From assembly GCA_029225565.1 (NCBI GenBank), contig JAQXWS010000025.1, positions 1-40,109 of the forward strand: a DNA stretch of 40,109 bases, written 5' to 3'. Both the position numbers and the translations under genes were made by a program. Shown here piece by piece: positions 17,638 to 26,683 of this stretch. The notes beneath the pieces were generated by a model. The model worked only from the letters and a program-made list of their open reading frames with translations, ran no database searches and was not told where the DNA came from. Each line of letters opens with the position of its first letter. Positions within the stretch are counted from its first letter, which is position 1. Origin of the DNA: Eubacteriales bacterium (lineage in GTDB: Bacteria > Bacillota > Clostridia > Oscillospirales > Acutalibacteraceae).

Positions 17638-18916
17638 CCCAAATCTTAACAAAAACGGCAGTGACCTATTCCTGGGCGGCAGCCGTGACAGCAAGCCAAA
17701 AAGCTCGCCCATAGAGCCAAAAGTCGGTGACGATATTGAGAGTATATTGATGTCCGGCACAAGCAGTAAGGATAAAAAGACAGATAATTTTGAAATAACT
17801 GCCTACAACCAGGCTGACCAAACCAAGGAATACCATCATCACCATCACCATCATCACCACCACCATCACGGCGGCTCGCACCATCACGGTCACCGTCATA
17901 ACAAAAAGAAAATGCCAAAGGCGACGAAGATACTTCTTATTATCCTGGCGATAATTCTGCTGATTGTAACCATAATAGGTATCACATTTTTGGTTCTGCG
18001 CAGTCAGGGCGAGAAAAATATAAAGCCTACCAACACTAATTCCGAATACGAGGACATAATCGAGTATAAGGGCGAAAAATACAGATACAACCGAGATGTA
18101 ATATCCATAGCCTTTTTCGGTGTTGACCGGGAAAAGATGTACAGCACCAAGGATTCTGAATTCGTAGGTTGCACCGATGCGGATATACTGGTTACCGTAA
18201 ACACCAAAACCGGCGAGTCAAAAGTAATTGCTGTGCCTCGTGACACCATGGTTGATGTGGACCAGTATAACAAGGACGGCGAATTTGTAAAAACAGGCAA
18301 TGTACAGCTGTGTCTGGCATACGCCTACGGCGACGGCAGAGAAAAAAGCTGCAGCAATGCCGTCAACGCTATGAGCCGTATCCTCTACGATGTCCCAATC
18401 GAAAAATATTTTGTACTGAACCTTGAGGGTGTGGCGCCTATCAATGACTCCATCGGAGGCGTAATAGTTGACTCAATATACGATCTGCCGCAATTCGGCA
18501 TATCCAAGGGAAAGACCGTTCGTCTTATGGGTGACGCGGCAAAGGCTTATGTTCGTACCCGTGATATGGATACCATAAACGCATCGCTAAACAGGACTCA
18601 ACGCCAAGTGCAGTATATCAATGCCTTCGCAAAGCAGGTAGTACCTGCAGTTCTTAAGGATTTTGGCGTAGTATCCGATTTGTACAACACAGCTGCCGCC
18701 TATTCCCAAACAAACCTGTCCCTCAGTGACGCCACATATCTTGCATCTCTACTGTTATCCAAGGGTGTGACCTCGTTTGAAACCTACACACTTCAGGGAG
18801 AAATGAAGGAGGCTGCATCCACAGAATACCCTGACGCCGTGTACGCTGAGTTTTATCCGGACGAGGAATTGCTGATGAATACAATACTTGAAGTTTTTTA
18901 CGAAAAAGCAGAATAA
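17621..18916 (+). CDS. LytR-CpsA-Psr (LCP) family wall-polymer ligase with poly-His segment
   Basis: Membrane enzyme of 431 residues that likely transfers undecaprenyl-phosphate-linked glycopolymer to peptidoglycan. The cytoplasmic N-terminus (1-100) holds 12 consecutive His (72-83) followed by a Gly/Ser/His-rich stretch and KKK. One membrane helix spans about 102-126, then the LCP domain (about 155-330) with TDADILVTVN, VPRDT (R207, D208), GGV and RTRDMDTINASLNRTQRQ carrying the conserved Arg/Asp residues. The start overlaps the srtB end, indicating coupling. The His run uses mixed CAT/CAC codons, so it is natural rather than a tag. A strong terminator follows. Confidence 0.92.
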   Translation: MKKPIDPNLNKNGSDLFLGGSRDSKPKSSPIEPKVGDDIESILMSGTSSKDKKTDNFEITAYNQADQTKEYHHHHHHHHHHHHGGSHHHGHRHNKKKMPKATKILLIILAIILLIVTIIGITFLVLRSQGEKNIKPTNTNSEYEDIIEYKGEKYRYNRDVISIAFFGVDREKMYSTKDSEFVGCTDADILVTVNTKTGESKVIAVPRDTMVDVDQYNKDGEFVKTGNVQLCLAYAYGDGREKSCSNAVNAMSRILYDVPIEKYFVLNLEGVAPINDSIGGVIVDSIYDLPQFGISKGKTVRLMGDAAKAYVRTRDMDTINASLNRTQRQVQYINAFAKQVVPAVLKDFGVVSDLYNTAAAYSQTNLSLSDATYLASLLLSKGVTSFETYTLQGEMKEAASTEYPDAVYAEFYPDEELLMNTILEVFYEKAE

Positions 18917-18924
18917 AACTTTTT

Positions 18925-18956
18925 GAGCCTACGACAATAGTCGCAGGCTCTTTTTT
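18925..18956 (+). terminator. Terminator of srtB-LCP
   Basis: The stem GAGCCTACGAC/GTCGCAGGCTC with one mismatch, loop AATA, is followed by six T. Confidence 0.9.
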
Positions 18957-18957
18957 C

Positions 18958-18986
18958 TTGATTTATCGATACAATAATAGTATAAT
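18958..18986 (+). promoter_or_regulatory. Promoter of the rpe operon
   Basis: TTGATT (18958-18963) and TATAAT (18981-18986) with a 17-bp spacer, immediately after the preceding T run. Confidence 0.75.
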
Positions 18987-19021
18987 AATATAGTTATAAG
19001 CATAGTGGAGGATTGTGACCT

Positions 19022-19672
19022 ATGGAAATGAAAATATCACCGTCAATTTTGGCAAGTGACTACGCCAATCTTGAAAAGGAGCTGGATAAGTGCGCGTCGG
19101 CACAGCTGATTCATGTTGATGTTATGGACGGCCACTTTGTACCCAACATATCAATCGGCGCACCGGTTGTCAGCTCTATCAAAAAGGTATGCAATATCCC
19201 ATTTGATGTACATCTTATGATTAGCAACCCGCTGCAATATGTTGAGGATTTTGCCAACGCAGGGGCTGACATAATCTGCTTTCATACCGAATGTGACAGT
19301 CCCATAGACGAAACATTGGACAAAATTATCTCTCTTGGCAAAAAGGCGGCACTGGCAATCAAGCCCGGCACCGATGCAAAGGCGGTTATTCCCTATCTTG
19401 ACAAGCTGGATATGGTACTGGTAATGACTGTAGAGCCCGGATTCGGCGGCCAAAGCTTTATGGAAAGCACCATGCCAAAGATAGAAGCAATTCGTGCAAT
19501 GGCACCGGATATTGATATTGAGGTTGATGGCGGCATAAACCCCGAAACTGTCAAAATTGCAGCCAAGGCCGGTGCAAATGTATTTGTGGCAGGTTCTGCG
19601 GTGTTCAAGAGTGAAAATCCCGAAAGCACCATCAATCTGCTAAAAACCAATGCAGAAAACGCAGCAAAGTGA
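19022..19672 (+). CDS. rpe: Ribulose-phosphate 3-epimerase
   Basis: Interconverts ribulose 5-phosphate and xylulose 5-phosphate in the pentose phosphate pathway. A TIM barrel of 216 residues, standard length. Signatures are ISPSILASDYANLEKEL, HVDVMDGHFVPNISIG with the metal-binding His and catalytic Asp, VHLMISNPLQYVEDF, MTVEPGFGGQSF and the C-terminal Asp in EVDGGINPETV. GGAGG lies upstream of ATG 19022. It heads a four-gene run ending with mgtE, each gap 4-30 nt. Confidence 0.97.
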   Translation: MEMKISPSILASDYANLEKELDKCASAQLIHVDVMDGHFVPNISIGAPVVSSIKKVCNIPFDVHLMISNPLQYVEDFANAGADIICFHTECDSPIDETLDKIISLGKKAALAIKPGTDAKAVIPYLDKLDMVLVMTVEPGFGGQSFMESTMPKIEAIRAMAPDIDIEVDGGINPETVKIAAKAGANVFVAGSAVFKSENPESTINLLKTNAENAAK

Positions 19673-19676
19673 TACT

Positions 19677-20753
19677 ATGAAAAAACAAAAAAGAAGCAAT
19701 AAGAATCGCTTTTACGACAACAAAAGCAGGGACCAAAAATGGACGGAGCAACCGACCGGCAGGCCCATTGACTTTGCGGATAAGTATATATACGGCGAGA
19801 CTGACAGCGTAAGACGCCCGACATACGCCGACAAGGTTATGCAGCAGGAGCGAGTGCAAAGACGAAAAAGGAGAATACTGGGATTCGTACTCAGTATAAT
19901 ATTTATATGTGCCGGATACACCTGTACCGACATATATATGACCCGTCAGGCAGTACCTGCCGAACAGCAGATAAAGGACGAAAACTCCGGAAGCGGCAAT
20001 ATGTCCACCCTAAAGCTGGACCTAATATCCACCAAGGTAGAAAGCATCAGCCTTGATAACTCTACAATGCTGGATGCAGTAATCAAGGACGCCCAGATGG
20101 GAGGATACAACAGTGTAACCTTTGATGCAAAAAGGAGTGACGGTACTATTGGCTATGCCTCACAGCTGGCAAGCGTAGATACCTACGGCGCTATAGGCAA
20201 CAACTCCACCCACACAAAGGAATCCGTCCAAAAGCTGCTGGACAACGGCATACTGCCAATAGCCAGAATCAGCTGCTACAGGGACAATATTGTACCGTCC
20301 CAGAATGACAGTATGGCACTAAAAAAAGGCAGCGGATACTACACCGATGACAAGGACAACACCTACCTAAATCCCAACAGCACCGCCACCTACGAATACC
20401 TGAAAGGCATCGTACAGGAGCTGTACTCTTACGGCATTACCGTATTTGTGCTAAACAACTACAATCTGCCCTCAGACGTCAGTCAGCAATACAATGACGG
20501 ATACAAGGTGATTGCAGACAAGCTCAACGAGGATTTTGACGGCAAAATCAAGGTAATCCAGGAGATACGCGTCACTATCACCGGACGCTCCGCGGAGAAC
20601 GGCAAAATAACCAACACCGCCATAAATAAGGAAATAAAGAAGTTTAAAAAAATCAACGATGACCAAATATACTATATATCCAGCAAGCTGGATAACAGCA
20701 GAATAATGACCCAACTCAACAAAAACAATGTAAAGAATTTTATTGTAGGATAG
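19677..20753 (+). CDS. Membrane-anchored glycoside-hydrolase-like protein (DUF4015-type)
   Basis: About 358 residues. A basic cytoplasmic N-terminus is followed by one membrane helix (about 63-84, ILGFVLSIIFICAGYTCTDI) and an extracellular domain that reads as a divergent TIM barrel like the putative glycosyl hydrolases of the DUF4015 group: repeated VTFDAKRSDGTIGY, LLDNGILPIARISCYRD and YGITVFVLNNYN segments resemble successive beta-alpha units. ATG 19677, 4 nt after the rpe stop, is preferred over an internal ATG in rpe; its ribosome site is weak, suggesting coupling. Enzymatic activity is uncertain. Confidence 0.65.
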   Translation: MKKQKRSNKNRFYDNKSRDQKWTEQPTGRPIDFADKYIYGETDSVRRPTYADKVMQQERVQRRKRRILGFVLSIIFICAGYTCTDIYMTRQAVPAEQQIKDENSGSGNMSTLKLDLISTKVESISLDNSTMLDAVIKDAQMGGYNSVTFDAKRSDGTIGYASQLASVDTYGAIGNNSTHTKESVQKLLDNGILPIARISCYRDNIVPSQNDSMALKKGSGYYTDDKDNTYLNPNSTATYEYLKGIVQELYSYGITVFVLNNYNLPSDVSQQYNDGYKVIADKLNEDFDGKIKVIQEIRVTITGRSAENGKITNTAINKEIKKFKKINDDQIYYISSKLDNSRIMTQLNKNNVKNFIVG

Positions 20754-20757
20754 CATT

Positions 20758-21642
20758 ATGAAAAAGACGAAAACAATCGTAGCAATTATGACGCTGGTAC
20801 TGACAATAACCCTACCGGCAGCTGCAATGGCACAGCCCAAGGCAGTTGCGCAGGATACTACAGCGCCGCAGGAAATCACCGCATCTGTTATGGAGGTTCC
20901 TACTTTGGCGTCAATATCCTTTAAAAACGCTACTATAAATCAGCCTTTTGACAGTTACCGCACGCAGTACACCGTCACTCTGGACAATCCGGAAATGACA
21001 CCCACCCTAAACGAATACAAAATTAACGGCGACGCAAATATTTTTGTCACCTACAACACAGATGATACAAAGCACCAGACAGGAATCATCGCAACCCTTG
21101 AGTACTACGGAGGTACCACCGTATATACCTTTGACTACGCCAATGCAGAGCACTACTCCATCAACAGCGAAAACAGACTGGCTGATGTGGACTGCTATCT
21201 GGGCGAGGTGTACCCTGCTATCAATGACAAAGACACAGACTACAAGCTGTTTATCCCAAGTGATATGGACTCTATCAGGCTGACTGCGGTTACAAAGGAC
21301 ATCAACGCATATTGTGACGCTCCGGATGAGATTGCTCTCAGCAGTGACCAGGAACCCACAATAATGCTGACTGTAACGGCATCGGATTCCGGCACCAGAA
21401 CATACAAATTCAAAGTAAAGCGCCTTAAACAAAATTGTCAGCAGGTGGAGGCCGAGATTAACCAACCGGGCTTCAAATCGCTGGTTGAGGGCAGGCTATA
21501 CTACCAACAGCCAATTTTCTTTATCGCAATCATCAGCGTGATGGCAGGTATCATATTGCTGACACTTATGGTACTGCTTGCCAAAAGGCTGACCGTAAAG
21601 CCCGATGACGAAGAAGAGCCAATATTCTTCCACCGGGAGTAA
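20758..21642 (+). CDS. Secreted, C-terminally membrane-anchored protein of unknown function
   Basis: Not recognised as a characterised family. 294 residues: a clear signal peptide (about 1-26, ending AAAMAQ), a beta-rich ectodomain with a cadherin-like/Ig-like look in its last part (TVTASDSGTRTYKFKVKRL), one C-terminal membrane helix (about 248-274) and a short acidic cytoplasmic tail (DDEEEPIFFHRE). It lies 4 nt downstream of the glycoside-hydrolase-like gene, which also faces outward, so the two may act together at the cell surface. Confidence 0.7.
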   Translation: MKKTKTIVAIMTLVLTITLPAAAMAQPKAVAQDTTAPQEITASVMEVPTLASISFKNATINQPFDSYRTQYTVTLDNPEMTPTLNEYKINGDANIFVTYNTDDTKHQTGIIATLEYYGGTTVYTFDYANAEHYSINSENRLADVDCYLGEVYPAINDKDTDYKLFIPSDMDSIRLTAVTKDINAYCDAPDEIALSSDQEPTIMLTVTASDSGTRTYKFKVKRLKQNCQQVEAEINQPGFKSLVEGRLYYQQPIFFIAIISVMAGIILLTLMVLLAKRLTVKPDDEEEPIFFHRE

Positions 21643-21672
21643 TAACAAAAATCTACGAAAGGTGGTGGCGCA

Positions 21673-23055
21673 ATGGATATGGAAATGGAAGAAATCATCG
21701 AAGAAATCCATAACAGCTATACCAACAAAGACCTTGCAAGAATAAAAGAGTTGCTGGCAGATATTAACCCTGCCGATATTGCAATGATTATTGAGGAATC
21801 CCCCAATAATCAACGCCTTCTGTTTTTTAGACTGTTGCCTAAGGAAGAGGCTGCCGACACATTTGTAGAACTTGACTTTGACACCCAAGAGGCTCTGATT
21901 CACGCATTCACAGATAACGAGCTTAAAGAAGTGCTGGACGAATTGTACCTTGATGACGCTGCAGATATTATTGAAGAAATGCCTGCTACTCTGGTCAAGC
22001 GTATCCTAAAGAACACCGACTCCGAAACAAGGAAGTCCCTTAACGCCCTGCTAAAATATCCGGAGGACTCCGCCGGCTCCATTATGACCCCGGAGTTTGT
22101 TGACCTAAAGAAGGATATGACAGTTGAGGACGCATTCAAACGAATCCGCCGTACAGGCGTTGACAAAGAGACAATCTACACCTGTTATGTCACCGACGAA
22201 TCCCGTCACCTGCTGGGTGTTACCACAGTAAAGGAGCTGCTGCTCCATGACTACGAGGACATTATCGGCGACTTTATGGAGACCAATGTCATCTATATCA
22301 ACACAATGGACGACCAGGAGTTGGCTGCAAAGCAGTTTGACAAGTACAACTTCCTGGCATTGCCCGTATGCGATATGGAGGAGCGTCTGGTGGGTATCAT
22401 CACCATCGACGACGCTATGGACGTCATGCAGGAGGAGAACACCGAGGACATCCAAAAGATGAACGCGATGCTCCCTACCGAAAAAACTTACCTTAAAACC
22501 TCTGTAATCGAAACCTGGAAGAGCCGATTCCCATGGTTGCTTCTGCTGATGGTATCCGCCACATTTACCGGCTCAATTATCAGCGGATTTGAGGACAAGC
22601 TGGCAACGCTGACAATCCTGACGGCATTCATACCAATGCTGATGGATACCGGCGGTAACTCCGGCGGTCAGGCAAGTGTTACCATCATCCGCGCAATGAG
22701 CCTGGGCGAGGTAGAATTTAAAGACTACTTCAAAGTAATATGGAAGGAAATTCGTGTAGGACTGATTTGCGGATTGTCACTGGCAGCTGTCAATTTTGCC
22801 AAGATATGGTTGATTGACCGAACTCTGCTCCACAATGACGAAATAACCCTGCTAATCGACCTGGCAATATGTATTACCCTGGTAATCGAAATTATATTTG
22901 CAAAGATTATCGGCTGTACCCTGCCCATGCTGGCAAAGAAGATTGGATTCGACCCGGCTGTTATGTCGTCTCCATTCATTACAACATTGGTTGATGCAGT
23001 ATCACTCTTGGTATTCTTTGGAATATCTACAGCAATCATTCCGCAATTACACTAA
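21673..23055 (+). CDS. mgtE: Magnesium transporter MgtE
   Basis: Mg2+-gated channel of 460 residues. A cytoplasmic superhelical N domain (about 1-130, including LVKRILKNTD) precedes tandem CBS domains (about 135-255, Mg2+-sensing) and a plug helix; five membrane helices (about 285-455) include the family signature MDTGGNSGGQ. The acidic residues between N and CBS domains fit Mg2+ gating. ATG 21673 follows AAAGGTGG. It ends the rpe operon; no Mg2+ riboswitch is visible in the 30-nt gap upstream. Confidence 0.95.
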   Translation: MDMEMEEIIEEIHNSYTNKDLARIKELLADINPADIAMIIEESPNNQRLLFFRLLPKEEAADTFVELDFDTQEALIHAFTDNELKEVLDELYLDDAADIIEEMPATLVKRILKNTDSETRKSLNALLKYPEDSAGSIMTPEFVDLKKDMTVEDAFKRIRRTGVDKETIYTCYVTDESRHLLGVTTVKELLLHDYEDIIGDFMETNVIYINTMDDQELAAKQFDKYNFLALPVCDMEERLVGIITIDDAMDVMQEENTEDIQKMNAMLPTEKTYLKTSVIETWKSRFPWLLLLMVSATFTGSIISGFEDKLATLTILTAFIPMLMDTGGNSGGQASVTIIRAMSLGEVEFKDYFKVIWKEIRVGLICGLSLAAVNFAKIWLIDRTLLHNDEITLLIDLAICITLVIEIIFAKIIGCTLPMLAKKIGFDPAVMSSPFITTLVDAVSLLVFFGISTAIIPQLH

Positions 23056-23060
23056 AGCAA

Positions 23061-23097
23061 AACCACCATAGCCCTTGGCGGCTACGGTGGTTTTTTT
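23061..23097. terminator. Terminator between mgtE and the ABC permease gene
   Basis: A 13-bp stem with one mismatch (23061-23073 with 23080-23092) is followed by seven T on the plus strand. The minus side also reads into TTTTG, so it may serve both convergent genes. Confidence 0.88.
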
Positions 23098-23100
23098 GCG

Positions 23101-25392
23101 TCAAATTTTTGTATCCTGAGATGAAAGCAAACGGTATGCCATACCCGACTCAAACTGTACAATCAAGATACAGTCTTCATTTTCGTCGTACACTCCGGAA
23201 ATTTTGCCACGGGCCACAAGCGTCTTTAGGTCTGCCATATCGGTTATTTGCTTTGCGGTGTCAATATCCATATATTCCTCATAAGCATTTTCTAAATCCA
23301 CTTTTGAGAAATTGTAATATCTGCTGAGGAAGGGCATCAAATCTATATCCTTAAGGGGTACAATGCAAGCCTTTTTTACATCCTTGGAAAGGTCGTAGTC
23401 CTTGAATTTTTGCATTGCGCCCACTGACTCAAGATAGGCAATAACATTTGTCATATCGCTATATACCGAATACGATACAACATCACCGTTAGGAACCTTG
23501 TCGCCATATTCATCAATATAATAATCCGGCTCAAACACCAAAGAGAACAGCTCCCTATCCTCGCTGTAAATCTTGCTGTATCCAATCTTTTCCAAATCCT
23601 GCAGCAGTGCCTTGCGCAGCTCCTTTGTATTCTCTACAGAAATAGTTTCTGCCATAACTCCGCTGATGCACGCTGTTCCGTTATGAAGAGTATCATAAAT
23701 TGCGCCAACCCTGACATATTCTTCTTTATCACGTTTGCCGTTGATATATGTGGCAATATCGGTGCGATTTTCTGACAGCAAAATCTTGGAAAGTCCGTCC
23801 TTATATTCGTCGCTCTGAGCAATGCCTGCCACTGCCTTTGCGCCGTCGGCGGTAATGCCGGAATACTCACGGATTGTCTTTTTTCCGTTTTTGAAAATAT
23901 ACTCGATTTGTACTGTGGAATCCTGCATTGTGTAATCCCTCGGCTGCAGGTCATCAATAACAGAATAAACCTTTTTGATTCCCTCCTCGGTGGTAAAGGA
24001 GCCCAATGTGTTACTGGTATTACTATATACAAATCCGGAATACATATTGTAATCCTCGTAAGATGGTAAAGAGCCGGCACTGTTCATATAATCCGTATTT
24101 ACTTTTACACAGGCTAATTTGTCTGTAGCGGGTGTATAAACAGAATAACCGAAGCCGCCTGTAGCCATAACCGATGACACAACAACCGTAGCAACCGCAA
24201 ATATAGTTGACGGTATCAGCCATACCTTAATTCTCTTTATGCTATTTGTGAATATCCACATAATAACAGCCACGGTAACAAATGCAACTGCGGCGACAAT
24301 CCCGATACTCAACACCGGCTTTGTAGCCAACGATTCGCCCTTGGTTGCAAAATACAAGGCAGCAATTGCAGCAGTACATAAGCCACCGAATATTGCCAAA
24401 CCAACGGTGGCGCCGTAACTGCGACGAATAATACCGGTGTTCTCTATCTTCCTGTTTTTGTAAACCAAATAAGCGATGCCCAGCAGTACTGCACTGCCGA
24501 TAATCCAGCCTAAAGCGGGGGCAATATACTTGAAAGTCAAATATTGGTAGTCTCCCGCTATAAATAAGTCGTACCTATAGCCTCCGAATTCATCATAGTT
24601 CATAGCGTCATTGGGAGGGGTCACTCGGTTTGTGTCCTGCAAAACATTGTATGGACCCGACAGCATAACCAACGGATTGAAGGCGCTGAACTTTTCCAAT
24701 GCTTCTATAAAATCGTCACCATAGCCACGCAGGAACGCACCGGCAGAAACCGAGCCGTATGCTATAAGCATAGTTGGAGCGCAAACCAAAGCGCCGCCAA
24801 AGAATATTCCGTCCGGAACAGTAACGCCGGCCACCATAGCAATGCTCATAAATGCAAATCCGCTGATAATAAGCGAAAGCGTTACTACAGCATTGAATAA
24901 TCCGTACTCCAAAATATAATTCGGATGACCGAATGTAATAATATTGAATACCACATCAATGGCTGTTGGAATAAGCACCGTGGCAAATATTACAACCATG
25001 GACGCCAATACCCTGTTCCTAAACATAACCTTGCGCGTCAGTCCTACCGAAAGATAAAAATTAGTGCTCTTTTTTGTATTAAGGTACATAAATGCAAAGA
25101 AAGCAATCAGCATACCTAAAAACACAAAGAACATATTGATAATGGCAGTCCAGTCGCAAAAACTGCCTGTCATTACACAATGATAATATTTTTTCAGTTC
25201 TTCAATCTTTGCCGCATTGTTGGCGTCGGTATATGCGTTAATGCAATCCTTCCAGGAGTTAATGGGAGATAGCACAAAGAAATACAAATTATAAAGCAAT
25301 GTGATAATCCCCGGGATAACCAAGGCTTTGAAGCTATGCCTAAAATCATAAAATGCAACACTTCTGCTAACTGAAGATTTTTGTGATGTCAT
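23101..25392 (-). CDS. ABC-2 type permease with large extracellular C-terminal domain
   Basis: Membrane protein of about 763 residues, partner of the ATPase encoded just upstream. The N-terminal half has about six membrane helices plus two or three more (to about residue 440). The last 320 residues are hydrophilic and probably extracellular, as in clostridial permeases of GntR/YtrA-type operons (DUF6449-like). ATG 25392 is chosen because GGAGG lies 9 nt upstream; it overlaps the ATPase end by 26 nt. Substrate unknown; such systems often respond to cell-wall antibiotics. Confidence 0.82.
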   Translation of the reverse strand: MTSQKSSVSRSVAFYDFRHSFKALVIPGIITLLYNLYFFVLSPINSWKDCINAYTDANNAAKIEELKKYYHCVMTGSFCDWTAIINMFFVFLGMLIAFFAFMYLNTKKSTNFYLSVGLTRKVMFRNRVLASMVVIFATVLIPTAIDVVFNIITFGHPNYILEYGLFNAVVTLSLIISGFAFMSIAMVAGVTVPDGIFFGGALVCAPTMLIAYGSVSAGAFLRGYGDDFIEALEKFSAFNPLVMLSGPYNVLQDTNRVTPPNDAMNYDEFGGYRYDLFIAGDYQYLTFKYIAPALGWIIGSAVLLGIAYLVYKNRKIENTGIIRRSYGATVGLAIFGGLCTAAIAALYFATKGESLATKPVLSIGIVAAVAFVTVAVIMWIFTNSIKRIKVWLIPSTIFAVATVVVSSVMATGGFGYSVYTPATDKLACVKVNTDYMNSAGSLPSYEDYNMYSGFVYSNTSNTLGSFTTEEGIKKVYSVIDDLQPRDYTMQDSTVQIEYIFKNGKKTIREYSGITADGAKAVAGIAQSDEYKDGLSKILLSENRTDIATYINGKRDKEEYVRVGAIYDTLHNGTACISGVMAETISVENTKELRKALLQDLEKIGYSKIYSEDRELFSLVFEPDYYIDEYGDKVPNGDVVSYSVYSDMTNVIAYLESVGAMQKFKDYDLSKDVKKACIVPLKDIDLMPFLSRYYNFSKVDLENAYEEYMDIDTAKQITDMADLKTLVARGKISGVYDENEDCILIVQFESGMAYRLLSSQDTKI

Positions 25393-26260
25393 AGTTCTTG
25401 TCCTCCATTTCATTTAAGAATACCTCCTCCAGAGAGAGGTTGATACAGTCAATATGGATTGGATTAAGACTGTAAATAATACTGTCATCAATATCCGAAG
25501 TGACGATAATTGTTGCCATCTTGCCGTCTGCCTGAATCCCCTTGTTGGGTATATTTTGCAGCTGAGCAATCTGCTCCGGCGAGTCGAATATGAGCCTGTA
25601 TTTTTTGTACTTTGAGCTGATGTCATCTACAGATACATCCATAGTCAATCGCTTGCCGTTGATAAGACCGATGTGGTCGCACAGGTCTGTTAACTCCTGC
25701 AGATTGTGACTGCTCATAATCATGGAGCATCCGGTCTCTGCCATATACTCAATAAATATCTTTTTGCACATATTGCGTTTTTGCGGGTCGATACCGTCAA
25801 AAACCTCGTCCAGCAGCATATATTTTGGCATTGTTGACATAGCCAGAACTATCTCAGCCTGTCGCTTCATACCCTTGGAAAAAGATGCAATTGACTTTTT
25901 TGGGTCAAGGCCCATAGCCTCTACCATATTGTCATATACCTTGTCGCTAAAGTTTGGGAAATAGCCCTTATACAGTTTTTTCATTCTGTTTAGGCTGGCT
26001 GTGGGCATAAAATACACATCATCGGGAATGTAAATCATATTTGTCCTGATGTCGCCTGAGTCAAAGGTATCAATACCACCCATCAGCACCTGTCCTTGGG
26101 TTGGCTTTATGATGCCTGCGGCTATCTTAAGCAATGTTGTCTTGCCGGCGCCGTTGTAGCCGACAAGGCCGTATATGGATGACTCCTGCACAGCAAAGCT
26201 AATATCCTGTATTGCTGTGAAGTCGCCGAATTTCTTAGTAATATTGTTTACCTCAATCAT
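25367..26260 (-). CDS. ABC transporter ATPase (YtrB-like)
   Basis: Nucleotide-binding subunit of 297 residues. Walker A GYNGAGKT (34-41), a degenerate signature SFSKGMKRQ, Walker B YMLLDEVFDGID with catalytic Glu, and switch His in MSSHNLQEL are present. The C-terminal 90 residues form an extra regulatory region. The signature and layout match ATPases linked to small YtrA-type GntR regulators. Its start overlaps the GntR stop (ATGA) with GGAGGG upstream. It powers the permease encoded immediately downstream. Confidence 0.93.
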   Translation of the reverse strand: MIEVNNITKKFGDFTAIQDISFAVQESSIYGLVGYNGAGKTTLLKIAAGIIKPTQGQVLMGGIDTFDSGDIRTNMIYIPDDVYFMPTASLNRMKKLYKGYFPNFSDKVYDNMVEAMGLDPKKSIASFSKGMKRQAEIVLAMSTMPKYMLLDEVFDGIDPQKRNMCKKIFIEYMAETGCSMIMSSHNLQELTDLCDHIGLINGKRLTMDVSVDDISSKYKKYRLIFDSPEQIAQLQNIPNKGIQADGKMATIIVTSDIDDSIIYSLNPIHIDCINLSLEEVFLNEMEDKNYDITKIFS

Positions 26261-26628
26261 TGTTGACCCTCCTGATATATTGTGCTAATAAGTCGTTCCA
26301 GCTCGTCCCTGGTAACGCCCTTTGCCTTAGCCGAGAATATGCTCTGCTTAAGGTCATCCAAGGCGTCCTCCTTGATTCGGGTATTACCTATTGCCTGACG
26401 GGAAACGAAGATTCCCCTGCCCTGGGCAGAGTATATTACTCCGTCGTGTTCCAGGTCTGCCATGGCACGCTTGATGGTATTCACATTTACATTTAGCTGG
26501 GTGCTGAGCGCTCTGATTGACGGCAGCTTATCTCCCGGAGCCAGCAATCCCGTATTGACTGCCATGATTATCTGCTCCTTAATCTGCTCATATATCGGCA
26601 CTCGGCTATGATAATCAATAAAAATCAT
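26257..26628 (-). CDS. YtrA-subfamily GntR regulator
   Basis: Short GntR regulator of 123 residues. The winged helix (about 10-75: IYEQIKEQIIMAVNTGLLAP, ALSTQLNVNVNTIKRA, VIYSAQGRGIFV) is followed by only a short helical dimerisation tail, the YtrA pattern. These proteins repress their own ABC operon and are relieved by wall or envelope stress. It is the first gene of the three-gene operon, with GGGAGGAG before the ATG. Confidence 0.92.
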   Translation of the reverse strand: MIFIDYHSRVPIYEQIKEQIIMAVNTGLLAPGDKLPSIRALSTQLNVNVNTIKRAMADLEHDGVIYSAQGRGIFVSRQAIGNTRIKEDALDDLKQSIFSAKAKGVTRDELERLISTIYQEGQQ

Positions 26629-26654
26629 AACAAGCTCCTCCCTATCGGTTGACT

Positions 26655-26681
26655 AACTGTGCTATCTTATATATCACAGTT
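26655..26681. promoter_or_regulatory. Candidate YtrA-type operator
   Basis: A perfect 7-bp inverted repeat AACTGTG/CACAGTT (26655-26661 with 26675-26681) with 13 nt between lies just downstream of the GntR operon -10 box, as expected for autorepression. Confidence 0.55.
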
Positions 26682-26683
26682 GT

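Noticed and set aside
17834-17869. Poly-His tract as an expression tag or cloning artefact
   Set aside because: It lies in the middle of the frame with mixed CAT/CAC codons, within a normal chromosomal operon, so it is natural.
21643-21672. Possible Mg2+ riboswitch ahead of mgtE
   Set aside because: The gap to the preceding gene is only 30 nt and holds just a ribosome site, too short for an M-box.
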